A DNA stretch of 64,000 bases from the NCBI GenBank assembly GCA_015665455.1, contig JADFAD010000009.1, forward strand, positions 62,001 to 126,000, given 5' to 3'. Under the pieces are notes generated by a model that saw only the letters and a list, made by a program, of their open reading frames with translations, ran no database searches and was not told the DNA's origin. Shown here one piece after another: positions 35,983-44,697 of the stretch (the stretch's first letter is position 1; each line of letters begins with the position of its first letter). The DNA comes from Oceanospirillaceae bacterium (GTDB taxonomy: Bacteria; Pseudomonadota; Gammaproteobacteria; Pseudomonadales; Litoribrevibacteraceae). A program made the position numbers and the translations under genes.

Positions 35983-36609
35983 CTACTTTTGTTTTAATGC
36001 CGCCACAGCAAAACCAGAAGCAATAAACGTTAACCCTGCCCCTATATTCAGACCTGCCACTACGGTTCTCTTCTCACTTAACCATCCAGACAATCGAGAT
36101 GAGAAAACCCCCATTAAAGAAAAACCGATCGCCGTCAACAACGCAAACCACAATCCATAAACCAACATCTGATTCGAGACCGAGCCCAATTGTGGGTCAA
36201 TAAACTGAGGAATAAACGCCAGAACAAAGATACCGGGCTTAGGGTTGAGTGCAGCAGAAAGAAATCCTGTAATAAACACAGATCGAAGCGGTTTTTTTCC
36301 CGTCTTCTCCAAATTGATTAAACTTCTAGATCGTAACACCTTAATGCCGAGCCATATTAAGTAGCCTGCGCCAATAATTTTCACCGTAAAGAATGCAAGT
36401 TCTGACGTCTGAATTAATAATGTCAGGCCAAATGTAGCAGCAATCACATGAAAGAGAATGCCTACACCAGAAGAAATACCCGAAACACAGGCGGCCCATT
36501 TACCTTGGCTTAGCCCTCGTCCGATGGCCAAAATGTTATCAGGGCCAGGAGAAATAACTAACAGCAAACAAGCCAATGTATACGCAATCCATACTTCAAT
36601 TGGGAACAC
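35983..36609 (-). CDS. LysE/RhtB-family amino-acid exporter
   Basis: The 208-residue protein has the LysE-family profile: six hydrophobic segments and the motif ISPGPDNILAIGRGLSQGK near the N-terminus, plus GITGFLSA-like FITGFLSAALNPKPGIFVLAF in the middle. It exports amino acids or related compounds; the substrate cannot be told. The start is taken as GTG at 36609 with AAGGA 7 nt upstream; an upstream in-frame ATG at 36651 would add a polar 14-residue tail unusual for the family. Confidence 0.88.
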   Translation of the reverse strand: MFPIEVWIAYTLACLLLVISPGPDNILAIGRGLSQGKWAACVSGISSGVGILFHVIAATFGLTLLIQTSELAFFTVKIIGAGYLIWLGIKVLRSRSLINLEKTGKKPLRSVFITGFLSAALNPKPGIFVLAFIPQFIDPQLGSVSNQMLVYGLWFALLTAIGFSLMGVFSSRLSGWLSEKRTVVAGLNIGAGLTFIASGFAVAALKQK

Positions 36610-36735
36610 AGTCTTTTCCTTAAGAGTCTTTGTATTCAGTGTAATGCTCACAACATTAACACGTTACTATTTAACGAAATATACTAGCTGGTTTTCTTAA
36701 ACAAAGCTTCAACCTCCACCTAGGACTGCCCCACC

Positions 36736-36763
36736 AAAGCATCTCGACTAAAGCATCTCGACT
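36736..36763. repeat. Two tandem 14-bp copies in an intergenic gap
   Basis: AAAGCATCTCGACT occurs twice, back to back, between the LysE and enoyl-CoA hydratase genes. There is no known function. Confidence 0.7.
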
Positions 36764-36814
36764 GAGGCAGAACAGCAATAACTTAAAATCTGATGAGATT
36801 GAAACCAACAAACA

Positions 36815-37606
36815 TTACAGACCTTTAAAATCCGGTCTGCGTTTTTCCATAAACGCAGCAATACCTTCCTTGCCATCTTGTGATATCGAGTTTTTGGCAA
36901 TAGAAGCAGATTCTAAAGCCATCTGAGACTCCAAAGATTCCGTATAGGAAGAAAGCAAAAGAGTCTTTACTGAGCCAAAAGCATTTGTTGGTCCTTGAGA
37001 CATGGCTTTAGCAAGTTTCATGGCCTCACTCATAAGTAGGTCATGAGGTACCACACGATTAACCATCCCCCAAGCTTCTGCCTCAGTCGCAGTGAGCTTT
37101 CGGTTCGTTAATAGCATTTCTTTTGCGCGCTTCATACCAATAGCTCTAGGAAGGAGATAGCTTGCCCCACCATCCGGGCTAAGGCCAGCAGCTGTATACG
37201 CCATAACAAAGCTGGATTTTTCGGAGGCAATGGTAATGTCACCCACCAATGTTAAGCTCAATCCAATGCCTGCGGCACTGCCATTCACTGCAACAATGAG
37301 AGGCGCTCGCATTCGAAGGAACGTAGAGTATGCACCATGGATCTGATCCGTCATTAGTTTTAACAATACATCCGAACGATCACCGGCTTGGGCCATATCA
37401 CTCAAGTCACCTCCGGCACAAAACAACGGCCCTTTTCCCGTTAGAACCACGGCCCTGATGGATGAATCATGCAAACACAAATTCGCTACTTCGTTAATCT
37501 CACGCCCAAGAATAGTATCGAAAGCATTTCCTGCTTCAGGTCGATTTAATGTGATAACCGCAATATTGTTCTCAACATTGAACTCAAGATGCTTAAACGT
37601 TTCCAT
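36815..37606 (-). CDS. Enoyl-CoA hydratase/isomerase family protein
   Basis: The 263-residue protein has the crotonase fold with both oxyanion-hole regions: LFCAGGDLSDM and NGSAAGIGLSLTLVGDI. It continues with AYTAAGLSPDGGASYLLPR and RPDFKGL at the C-terminus. One acidic catalytic residue of true hydratases (in GLSPDGG) appears as Asp, so isomerase or hydratase activity cannot be separated. It follows the nitronate monooxygenase gene with 1 nt between and has GAGGAG upstream of ATG. The pair probably serves catabolism of acyl-CoA or nitro compounds. Confidence 0.92.
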   Translation of the reverse strand: METFKHLEFNVENNIAVITLNRPEAGNAFDTILGREINEVANLCLHDSSIRAVVLTGKGPLFCAGGDLSDMAQAGDRSDVLLKLMTDQIHGAYSTFLRMRAPLIVAVNGSAAGIGLSLTLVGDITIASEKSSFVMAYTAAGLSPDGGASYLLPRAIGMKRAKEMLLTNRKLTATEAEAWGMVNRVVPHDLLMSEAMKLAKAMSQGPTNAFGSVKTLLLSSYTESLESQMALESASIAKNSISQDGKEGIAAFMEKRRPDFKGL

Positions 37607-37607
37607 T

Positions 37608-38669
37608 TTAAGATGGCTCCTCAGTAGTGTTTGTATCTATGTTCACAAATTGAGTTAACTTCTGGGCATGTTTTCGCTGTGCCAAATCAAACTCAGACCT
37701 TAACGCTTTAACCAAGTCTTTAACCGTAGGAATAGAATCAATACTCCCCACACCTTGCCCTGCCGACCAAATATCCTTCCAAGGTTTAGCCTTGCTTTGA
37801 GCCCTCTCTTGACCTGCCTCTCTGGCATCATCCAGTTCCGCACCAAAATCAATATGGTCCGGTGTTGTTAAGTTATTAATATCAAGGCCAGCCGCTTCAA
37901 TGCTTTGCTGAATAAAGTTGGCATTCACACCAGAAATAGCCGGCGTGTAAACAATGTCTTTTGCCGATGTTTCTAATAATTGCTGTTTATACGCCGCCTG
38001 AACCTGACTTTCCTCGGTGCCTAGCAACCGAGTCCCCACATACGCTAGGTCAGCTCCCATCATCAAGGCAGAAGAAATATCACTGCCCGTAGACAAACAG
38101 CCGGATAACAGTATTGTCTTATCAAAAAACTGACGAATTTCATTAACTAGAGCAAATGGGCTGCATGTTCCTGCATGTCCACCTGCGCCAGCTGCGACGG
38201 CAATCAGCCCATCCACACCAACAGAGGCAGCCTTCTTCGCATGCCTTGAATTCACCACATCATGAAAAACAATGCCTCCATAACTGTGCACCGCATCCAC
38301 AACACGACTCACAGCCCCAAGCGAAGTGATAATAAGAGGCACTTTATGTTTGATACAGATTTCCAGATCTGCCTCTAAACGAGGATTACTTTTATGGACG
38401 ATTAAATTCACACCATAGGGCGCTGCCACTTTTCCTGTATCTTTTTCAAAACGATCAAGTTCAGCATTTATCTCTGTCAACCAACCATCAAGCCCCTCAC
38501 TGCTGCGCTGATTAAGCGCAGGGAACGTTCCTACTATGCCAGCCTTACAACATTCTGTGACTAAATTTGGGCCTGATGCGAGAAACATGGGCGCAGCGAC
38601 TACGGGTAACGTAAGTTTGTTTTGTAAAATTTTCGGAAGCATGGAAGAAAATGACATAATTGGTCTCAT
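37608..38669 (-). CDS. Nitronate monooxygenase (2-nitropropane dioxygenase family)
   Basis: The 353-residue FMN-binding TIM-barrel protein has LTLPVVAAPMFLASGP, VAAGAGGHAGTCSPFALVNEI and DLAYVGTRLLGTEES. The GAGGHAGTCS glycine loop and the histidine match nitronate monooxygenases, which oxidise alkyl nitronates such as propionate 3-nitronate. It is first of two genes on the minus strand; the following enoyl-CoA hydratase begins 1 nt after its stop. The divergent GlxA-type regulator gene lies 124 nt away and may control both. Confidence 0.93.
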   Translation of the reverse strand: MRPIMSFSSMLPKILQNKLTLPVVAAPMFLASGPNLVTECCKAGIVGTFPALNQRSSEGLDGWLTEINAELDRFEKDTGKVAAPYGVNLIVHKSNPRLEADLEICIKHKVPLIITSLGAVSRVVDAVHSYGGIVFHDVVNSRHAKKAASVGVDGLIAVAAGAGGHAGTCSPFALVNEIRQFFDKTILLSGCLSTGSDISSALMMGADLAYVGTRLLGTEESQVQAAYKQQLLETSAKDIVYTPAISGVNANFIQQSIEAAGLDINNLTTPDHIDFGAELDDAREAGQERAQSKAKPWKDIWSAGQGVGSIDSIPTVKDLVKALRSEFDLAQRKHAQKLTQFVNIDTNTTEEPS

Positions 38670-38793
38670 CGTATTCTCTTAATCTTAAGTTCCACTCAGT
38701 TTAAGAGAAGTTGAGGCCTGATAAAATTGGCATATATGACTATATTATGGTTATATTTTACACCTAAATACCTATTATCGATGCGAGGTCTTA

Positions 38794-39786
38794 ATGTTTA
38801 ATGTCGGTATATTGCTCTATGAAGGGTGTTACTTATCCAGTTTATCAGGGCCCATAGATGCATTTCAGATTGCAAATGCCCACATCAGAAACCAACAAGG
38901 CCAAAACGCTGAACACTTCTGTTGGAAAACCGTAGGCCTTGACCTAACCCCAGTAAAAACCAGCAGCGGCATTGTCATCACGCCAGACTCAAGCATTAGC
39001 CACACCGACACATTCGACTTAATTTACATCCCTGCATTCTGCTATGAGGGCATGGACAGTGTGCGCCAGTTGGCCAAGCAATTAACCCCTGCGTTAAATT
39101 GGTTAACCACTGCCTGGCAAAACGGCACAAAAATAGGGTCAAATTGCACTGGCACATTCATACTGGCAGAAAGTGGCTTACTGGATGGTCGCGAAGCCAC
39201 AACAACGTGGTGGCTTGAAAAGCAATTTAGAAAGCACTACCCAAAAGTTAAATTAACGGCAAAGTCCATACTCACACAACAAGACAACATCTTGTGTGCA
39301 GGTGCTATGACCGCGTTCCAAAACATGGCTGTTCATTTGATCGAGCAGCACTTCTCACATGAGCTAGCCGTTCAATGTGCTAAAGCCATGCTTATCGACA
39401 TCAGTCAAACGGCACAATCGCCTTATCAGGATCTACTCATCGGCGAAATCAGTAGCGATGCGGTTGTTGCAAAGGCGCAGTATTGGTTACAAACGCACCT
39501 ACAACGAAATATTGATTTAGCAGAACTGGCTAAAAGCATGGGACTGAGCCAAAGAACATTGATCCGACGATTTAAAACGGAACTCGATCAAACACCATCG
39601 ACATATCTACAGAATATTCGTGTTGAAGCCGCCAAACGTCTTTTAGAAAATACCGTCATGCCCTTACCCGAAGTCATCGAGCAAATTGGCTACAGTGATG
39701 TGAGTTCTTTCTCTAAACTATTTAAGCAACGCACAGGCCTTACGCCTGCAGGATATAGAAAACGGTTTGCATCCGATGAATCATAA
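38794..39786 (+). CDS. GlxA-type AraC regulator (DJ-1/PfpI plus HTH)
   Basis: The 330-residue protein has an N-terminal DJ-1/PfpI-like sensor domain (FNVGILLYEGCYLSSLSGPID; IGSNCTGTFILAESGLLDG; TTTWWLEKQF). A C-terminal AraC-type double helix-turn-helix follows at about 225-325 (ELAKSMGLSQRTLIRRFK; IEQIGYSDVSSFSKLFKQ; GLTPAGYRKRF). Such regulators activate amino-acid or amine catabolism genes in Pseudomonas. It diverges from the nitronate monooxygenase/hydratase pair, its likely target. GAGG precedes the ATG by 5 nt. Confidence 0.92.
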   Translation: MFNVGILLYEGCYLSSLSGPIDAFQIANAHIRNQQGQNAEHFCWKTVGLDLTPVKTSSGIVITPDSSISHTDTFDLIYIPAFCYEGMDSVRQLAKQLTPALNWLTTAWQNGTKIGSNCTGTFILAESGLLDGREATTTWWLEKQFRKHYPKVKLTAKSILTQQDNILCAGAMTAFQNMAVHLIEQHFSHELAVQCAKAMLIDISQTAQSPYQDLLIGEISSDAVVAKAQYWLQTHLQRNIDLAELAKSMGLSQRTLIRRFKTELDQTPSTYLQNIRVEAAKRLLENTVMPLPEVIEQIGYSDVSSFSKLFKQRTGLTPAGYRKRFASDES

Positions 39787-39824
39787 TCACCGGATGAACC
39801 ATGATCACAGGAAAAACGACTTGA

Positions 39825-40730
39825 TCATTCAAGGTATTTAAACAAATACACCTTCAACCCTTTACCACGTTGAGTCTCCACAAATACTTCAGGATTCTCA
39901 ATTTTCTGGATAAGCTTACAGTCCGGACAATGCGTCGAAACTTGTTCTAGCAGGAACTCATCACTTAAGTCTGGCGAATTAAGGCATAACATTGCGATCC
40001 CTCCAGGATTTAATAGCTGAGGAATGCGACTGATGATTTTGTGATAATCCCGTTGAATATCAACGCTACCCTTTTGAAAACTTGGTGGATCAGACACCAA
40101 AAGATCATAAGGGCCATGCTTTTTAAGCCGTCCCCAGGATTTAAAGATATCTACACCATGAAACACAACTCGATCCAGTGGATGATAATTTAGCCGGTGG
40201 TTTTCTCGGCCCATCGTCAGCGCAGGCTTTGACATATCAACGTTTACCACTTGAACTGCGCCACCTTCAATCGCAGCAACAGAAAAGCCACACGTATAAG
40301 AAAATAAGTTAAGCACCTTTTTATCTTTACTGTTCTGTTTTAACCATTGCCTCCCATTAACGATGTCTAAGAACAACCCTGTATTTTGTGCTTTCCCCAA
40401 CGTTAATTTGTATTTTAAACCCTGCTCTTCTGCAACAAGGTTTTGTAAGTTATCCCCGAACTTGACTTCAATCGGCGCGCCTTTACGACAGCGATATTGC
40501 ACCTGAATGGATTTACATTCCTGAATTAAAGCCGACAAATCTTTAATAAGATGCTCTAACCAATCTTCATCCGGCTCTGCGAATAAAGTCACCAGGACAA
40601 CAGGAGAGATCCAATCAATAGTGACGTGTTCCAGTCCTTCAAAGCCATGCCCACGTCCATGGAATAAACGCTGACTTTGTATTAGATCATCGGGCTTTTC
40701 TATATAACTTAATGGCGATGGCGTTGTCAT
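39825..40730 (-). CDS. Class I SAM-dependent methyltransferase, RlmI/RlmK-like
   Basis: The 301-residue protein has the SAM-binding core KVLNLFSYTCGFSVAAIEGGA and the catalytic SDPPSFQKGS motif, and the LFLDIVNGRQWL segment, as in rRNA large-subunit cytosine methyltransferases RlmI and RlmK/RlmL. It lacks the N-terminal PUA domain of RlmI. Nucleic-acid methylation is likely, the exact target unknown. It is a single gene with a weak ribosome binding site. Confidence 0.85.
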   Translation of the reverse strand: MTTPSPLSYIEKPDDLIQSQRLFHGRGHGFEGLEHVTIDWISPVVLVTLFAEPDEDWLEHLIKDLSALIQECKSIQVQYRCRKGAPIEVKFGDNLQNLVAEEQGLKYKLTLGKAQNTGLFLDIVNGRQWLKQNSKDKKVLNLFSYTCGFSVAAIEGGAVQVVNVDMSKPALTMGRENHRLNYHPLDRVVFHGVDIFKSWGRLKKHGPYDLLVSDPPSFQKGSVDIQRDYHKIISRIPQLLNPGGIAMLCLNSPDLSDEFLLEQVSTHCPDCKLIQKIENPEVFVETQRGKGLKVYLFKYLE

Positions 40731-40980
40731 AGGAAGATCGTTACTTAGAGTTTAATAAGGTCTATTCGGAAAGTTTGCGGATTTTAAAAGGTTTTAACCC
40801 GTCATACCAAACCTTTTTTCTCATCGCTAATGGTGGTCAGAAACACCACCGAGCATATAATCACCTTAAAACAAACTTTACATCGTAAGGATGTAGATAC
40901 CCAATAAGTTTTAATGTTAGCATTGTCCACATTGAGAATTATATGACCAACGCTAAGCTTGAACGTCGGACGGAAAAATA

Positions 40981-42027
40981 ATGATAAGCCGAAACGAAAC
41001 ACAATCTTATTCAGGGATAAACTGGGGGCCAGAATCGCTTTTCTCTCCCATGAACCTCCCTCAAGTTCGACAACTGATTCAAAAGCATGGCTCGCAATCC
41101 AGTGCAAACTTCTTGATACAAAAGAACGTCAAGTACTTCGGAACACCTTCCACGGGCGTCATTGGCTACACGCAGCACAAAAGCATCTTCGGCAATACAA
41201 ACATTGTATTTACCAATCCGGTATGCGCACCAGAAGACTTAAATTTTTTACTCAATGCGTATTTAATGGACCAAAAGAACCCAACATTGTTTCTTGGCGT
41301 CGATGACAAGGTTAAAAACCTACTTGCCCCGTTTGGCTTTCAATCAAATCAAATTGGGGTTGAAAGCTTCATTGAACTTTCAGGTTTTGAACTCCGAGGT
41401 AAAAATAAAAAACAATTAAGGCACGCCTCCAATTTCAGTCACAGAGTGCCTTGTGAAGTAAAAGAGCTGGCATGGAAAGCCGTCAGCAGCCAACAAGTTT
41501 CCAACGTATCTAAAATGTGGAGAGCACAAAAAGGAATGAGTAGAAGTGAACTCAAGTTACTCACTCGCCCTCCCGTATTTAAAGACGAACCCTACGTCAG
41601 AAAATTTTATTGCATGCAAGGCGATCGAATACTGGGATACGTCTTTTTCGAACCTTATTATGAGAAAGGCATCGTCAAAGGCTACTGCGCTAATATTATT
41701 CGAGCGTTGCCAGAACATGCCTTTAACGGCGTATCCGACTTCATCATTTTAGAAGCCATAAAACAGTTCCAGAATGAAGGCATTCAAGAGCTTTCACTGG
41801 GAATTTCGCCCTTATACGATATTCAACCGGAGCCCAATGATCGCCCAGCATTGCGCAATATATTGAATTTTATGTATCAACATGCAAACAGTATTTATTC
41901 ATTTCAAGGGCTTGCGTACCATAAGACACGTTATCGACCGATCCAAAAACCATGGTATTTATGTAGCCAAGACCTTAACCTTGCCCGTATATTTAGTGCT
42001 TTATTCTTTGGGCTAGGAGTTCTATAA
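40981..42027 (+). CDS. DUF2156-like GNAT protein (phosphatidylglycerol lysyltransferase catalytic-domain type)
   Basis: The 348-residue protein has the C-terminal MprF-like acyltransferase pattern: LGISPLYDIQ after GVSDFIILEAIKQFQNEGI and a HKTRYRPIQKPWYL stretch, with a GNAT-like core. MprF transfers aminoacyl groups to lipids; the flippase half is not present here. The N-terminal ~130 residues show no known domain. It is followed after 2 nt by an FAD-dependent oxidoreductase gene, suggesting one operon, with a possible lipid-modification theme (inference). Confidence 0.72.
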   Translation: MISRNETQSYSGINWGPESLFSPMNLPQVRQLIQKHGSQSSANFLIQKNVKYFGTPSTGVIGYTQHKSIFGNTNIVFTNPVCAPEDLNFLLNAYLMDQKNPTLFLGVDDKVKNLLAPFGFQSNQIGVESFIELSGFELRGKNKKQLRHASNFSHRVPCEVKELAWKAVSSQQVSNVSKMWRAQKGMSRSELKLLTRPPVFKDEPYVRKFYCMQGDRILGYVFFEPYYEKGIVKGYCANIIRALPEHAFNGVSDFIILEAIKQFQNEGIQELSLGISPLYDIQPEPNDRPALRNILNFMYQHANSIYSFQGLAYHKTRYRPIQKPWYLCSQDLNLARIFSALFFGLGVL

Positions 42028-42029
42028 AC

Positions 42030-43298
42030 GTGAAGTTAACTGCGTCACCATTAATTTTAGACTTTAAAACAGTCATTGTTGGCGCAAGCGTAGCAGGTTG
42101 TTGTACGGCACTCAGGCTTGCAGATAATGGCATCAAAGTCGCCATAATCGACAAGCAACTCAAGCTACAACAGACGGATAAACATCCTCACTATAAGAAA
42201 ATGTGTAGCCACATCATCCACCCATCAGGCGTTGAAGCACTTAACAAAATAGGTATTCTGAACGCGCTAATGAAAGAAGGCGCTCAAGCCACTTACCTTG
42301 ATGTAAACAGTCAAGGAGACCGTTTATTTTACCCCTTTGGGAAAAAGACTAAAGCCGCCAATATAGAGCGGAGAATACTTGATCCTGCCATCAGAGAAAA
42401 AGCAGAACAACACCCTAACATCACCTTCTTCTACGGCTATCGAGTTAAAAGTTTAATTCATGATTTAGAAGAAGACTTTCAAAGAAAAGTACAAAAAGAC
42501 TTCAGGCAAGGCCCTGACCAAATTTCTGGGATCACAGCACAAAATAATGCGGGACACATATTACAGTTCGCGTGCCCTTTGGTGATTGCTGCCGATGGCC
42601 GAAAATCTAAGGTCGCTAAATTAGATTACAGTAAAGACAACGTCGTAAAGAACCACCGCATTGCTTTATTTTCTTACTTCAAAACCAATCAAACCATTAC
42701 ACCAAGCAGTGTTTGGGCCTTGGATAAGGGGGATGCTTACATCGCTTGCTTCCCCAATACGGATAAAGTGTTGCTCAGTTGTTATATTCCTGAGAGCAAA
42801 TACATAGAAATAAAAGCAAACGCTCAAGACTTTTATAATGAATACGTTGTTCACTTTATTAAAGAGCAAGGAATACACGTGGGTGAGCAAACCGACGAAC
42901 TCTTTATCGCAAAAGACACCTCCACGTTATATCGATCCCCCAACGCCAAAGGACTCGTGTTTGTAGGCGATGCCTTCCTTGCTGCTGACCCTCTTACGGG
43001 TATTGGATGCAGCTGGGCTATGAGTTCAGCCGATTTATTAAGCAAGTGTTTATCAAAGAGCCTAAAAGCATACGATGCCAAAGATCTTGATTCATCAAAA
43101 GCCACACAAAGTATAAACAGAAGAATTAAACTCTACGCTGGAATTCATCGAATTAAGTACCTTATTCCTGCGTACATAATGGCTTGGATGTCTTTAAAAG
43201 GACGAATTGTATTCAACGAACGACTGTTTGGACTTCTGGCTCGAGTCTTAGGTAAAAAAGCGGACAAATCATTAAATAATTCCTCCGTAATCAATTAA
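42030..43298 (+). CDS. FAD-dependent oxidoreductase, geranylgeranyl-reductase/halogenase-like
   Basis: The 422-residue protein has an N-terminal dinucleotide fold (VIVGASVAGCCTALRLADNGI), VIAADGRKSKV, and the C-terminal FAD motif VFVGDAFLAADPLTGIGCSW. These are found in flavoprotein monooxygenases and geranylgeranyl-reductase-like enzymes. The substrate is unknown. It starts with GTG, 10 nt after GGAG, 2 nt past the stop of the DUF2156 gene, so coupling is likely. Its function is probably linked to that protein's product. Confidence 0.85.
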   Translation: MKLTASPLILDFKTVIVGASVAGCCTALRLADNGIKVAIIDKQLKLQQTDKHPHYKKMCSHIIHPSGVEALNKIGILNALMKEGAQATYLDVNSQGDRLFYPFGKKTKAANIERRILDPAIREKAEQHPNITFFYGYRVKSLIHDLEEDFQRKVQKDFRQGPDQISGITAQNNAGHILQFACPLVIAADGRKSKVAKLDYSKDNVVKNHRIALFSYFKTNQTITPSSVWALDKGDAYIACFPNTDKVLLSCYIPESKYIEIKANAQDFYNEYVVHFIKEQGIHVGEQTDELFIAKDTSTLYRSPNAKGLVFVGDAFLAADPLTGIGCSWAMSSADLLSKCLSKSLKAYDAKDLDSSKATQSINRRIKLYAGIHRIKYLIPAYIMAWMSLKGRIVFNERLFGLLARVLGKKADKSLNNSSVIN

Positions 43299-43338
43299 AC
43301 TAACGCCCTTTTACATTTCTATACGACGGGCGCAATTA

Positions 43339-44697
43339 ATGAAGTTTATTCACACCTCCGATTGGCATATTGGGCGCCAATTTCATAATGTCTCTCTACT
43401 TGAAGACCAGCGTCACGTCCTCGAACAAATCATTCAATACATAACGTCCGAACAAGTCGATGCATTGGTCATTGCAGGGGATATCTACGATCGCTCAGTC
43501 CCCCCTGCAACCGCAGTCACACTTCTTGATGAAGTACTTCATAAGGTGTGCCATGAACTCAAGACCCCTGTCATCATGATTTCGGGAAACCATGACAGTG
43601 CCGACCGCTTGAGCTTTGGTGCCCGCCAATTGAAAGAAGCGGGCTTGTTTATTTTCGGGGACATACACAAAGTTAAAGAGCCCATCCAAATTACGGGTAA
43701 ATCGGGTACTGCCGTTAATTTCTTTGGTATTCCATATCATGATCCGGAACAAATCCGTCAGCTCGTCATGGAAAGTAATAACCAAGCAGATCACGACAAT
43801 ACGACGATTAAGAATCACAATGACGCGCATAATTATCTAATCAATCAAATAAGCGACGTCATAAACGATCAAGAGAACAATGTGCTGTTAAGCCACTGCT
43901 TTGTTGATGGTGCGGAAGAATCTGAGTCAGAAAGGCCCCTATCCGTCGGTGGTGCAGATCGAGTCTCATATTCACCCATGTTGGAATTCGATTACGTCGC
44001 TCTAGGTCACCTACACAGCCCTCAATACAGAGGCAAACCTCACATCAGATACTCAGGTTCAATACTTAAATACAGCTTTTCAGAACAGCATCAAAAGAAA
44101 GGCGTTACTTTGGTGGAAGTGTCTGAGAAATCGCAAACGATTAAAAAACAGCTTAAACCAAAGCAAACTAAAATTGCCAAAGAACCCATCATTGAAGATA
44201 TGTTTTCCGATGATTTATTCGCCGAGAGCTCGATTTCGGAAGACACAAGCTCTAACGCGGACAACATCAGTTCTAACGATGCCTCTCAACCACAAGAACA
44301 AGCAAGCCATATATCCATTACGTCGTTGCCCTTGCGTCCACTACGGGACATGCGCGTATTAGAAGGCGAAATGGATGACTTACTGAAAAACGGAGAAAAT
44401 GATCCTGACGCACAGGATTATTTAATGATTCGTTTAACCGACACCCACGCCATCCTCGACGCAATGGGTAAGCTGAGAGAGGTATACCCAAATGTTTTGC
44501 ACCTTGAAAAGCCAGGCATCATGGCAGTCGGTGAGAAAAAAGCGTTAAATCGCGAAAAACTGAAACGAAGCGAGCTCGATATGTTTCAAGATTTTTTCAG
44601 CCAAGTATCAGGAAACCCTATTTCCGAAGATCAAAATCAAGCATTAAAGAAGATCATTACCCAACTACATAACGCAGAGCGCGAGACCAAAGCATGA
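43339..44697 (+). CDS. sbcD: Exonuclease subunit SbcD
   Basis: The 452-residue protein is an Mre11-type phosphodiesterase: HTSDWHIGRQFHNVSL, VIAGDIYDRSVPPATAV, MISGNHDSADRLSFGARQL, LSHCFVDGA and YVALGHLHSPQ, all metal-binding signatures. With SbcC it cuts hairpins and blocked DNA ends. It is about 45 residues longer than usual because of an acidic, Ser/Asp-rich insert at about 280-330 (around DMFSDDLFAESSISEDTSSN). The end overlaps sbcC by 4 nt (ATGA). Confidence 0.96.
   Translation: MKFIHTSDWHIGRQFHNVSLLEDQRHVLEQIIQYITSEQVDALVIAGDIYDRSVPPATAVTLLDEVLHKVCHELKTPVIMISGNHDSADRLSFGARQLKEAGLFIFGDIHKVKEPIQITGKSGTAVNFFGIPYHDPEQIRQLVMESNNQADHDNTTIKNHNDAHNYLINQISDVINDQENNVLLSHCFVDGAEESESERPLSVGGADRVSYSPMLEFDYVALGHLHSPQYRGKPHIRYSGSILKYSFSEQHQKKGVTLVEVSEKSQTIKKQLKPKQTKIAKEPIIEDMFSDDLFAESSISEDTSSNADNISSNDASQPQEQASHISITSLPLRPLRDMRVLEGEMDDLLKNGENDPDAQDYLMIRLTDTHAILDAMGKLREVYPNVLHLEKPGIMAVGEKKALNREKLKRSELDMFQDFFSQVSGNPISEDQNQALKKIITQLHNAERETKA

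Noticed and set aside
40959-41306. 115-codon frame on the plus strand overlapping the DUF2156 gene
   Set aside because: Out-of-frame shadow of the longer gene; its composition does not look like a protein and it has no ribosome binding site.
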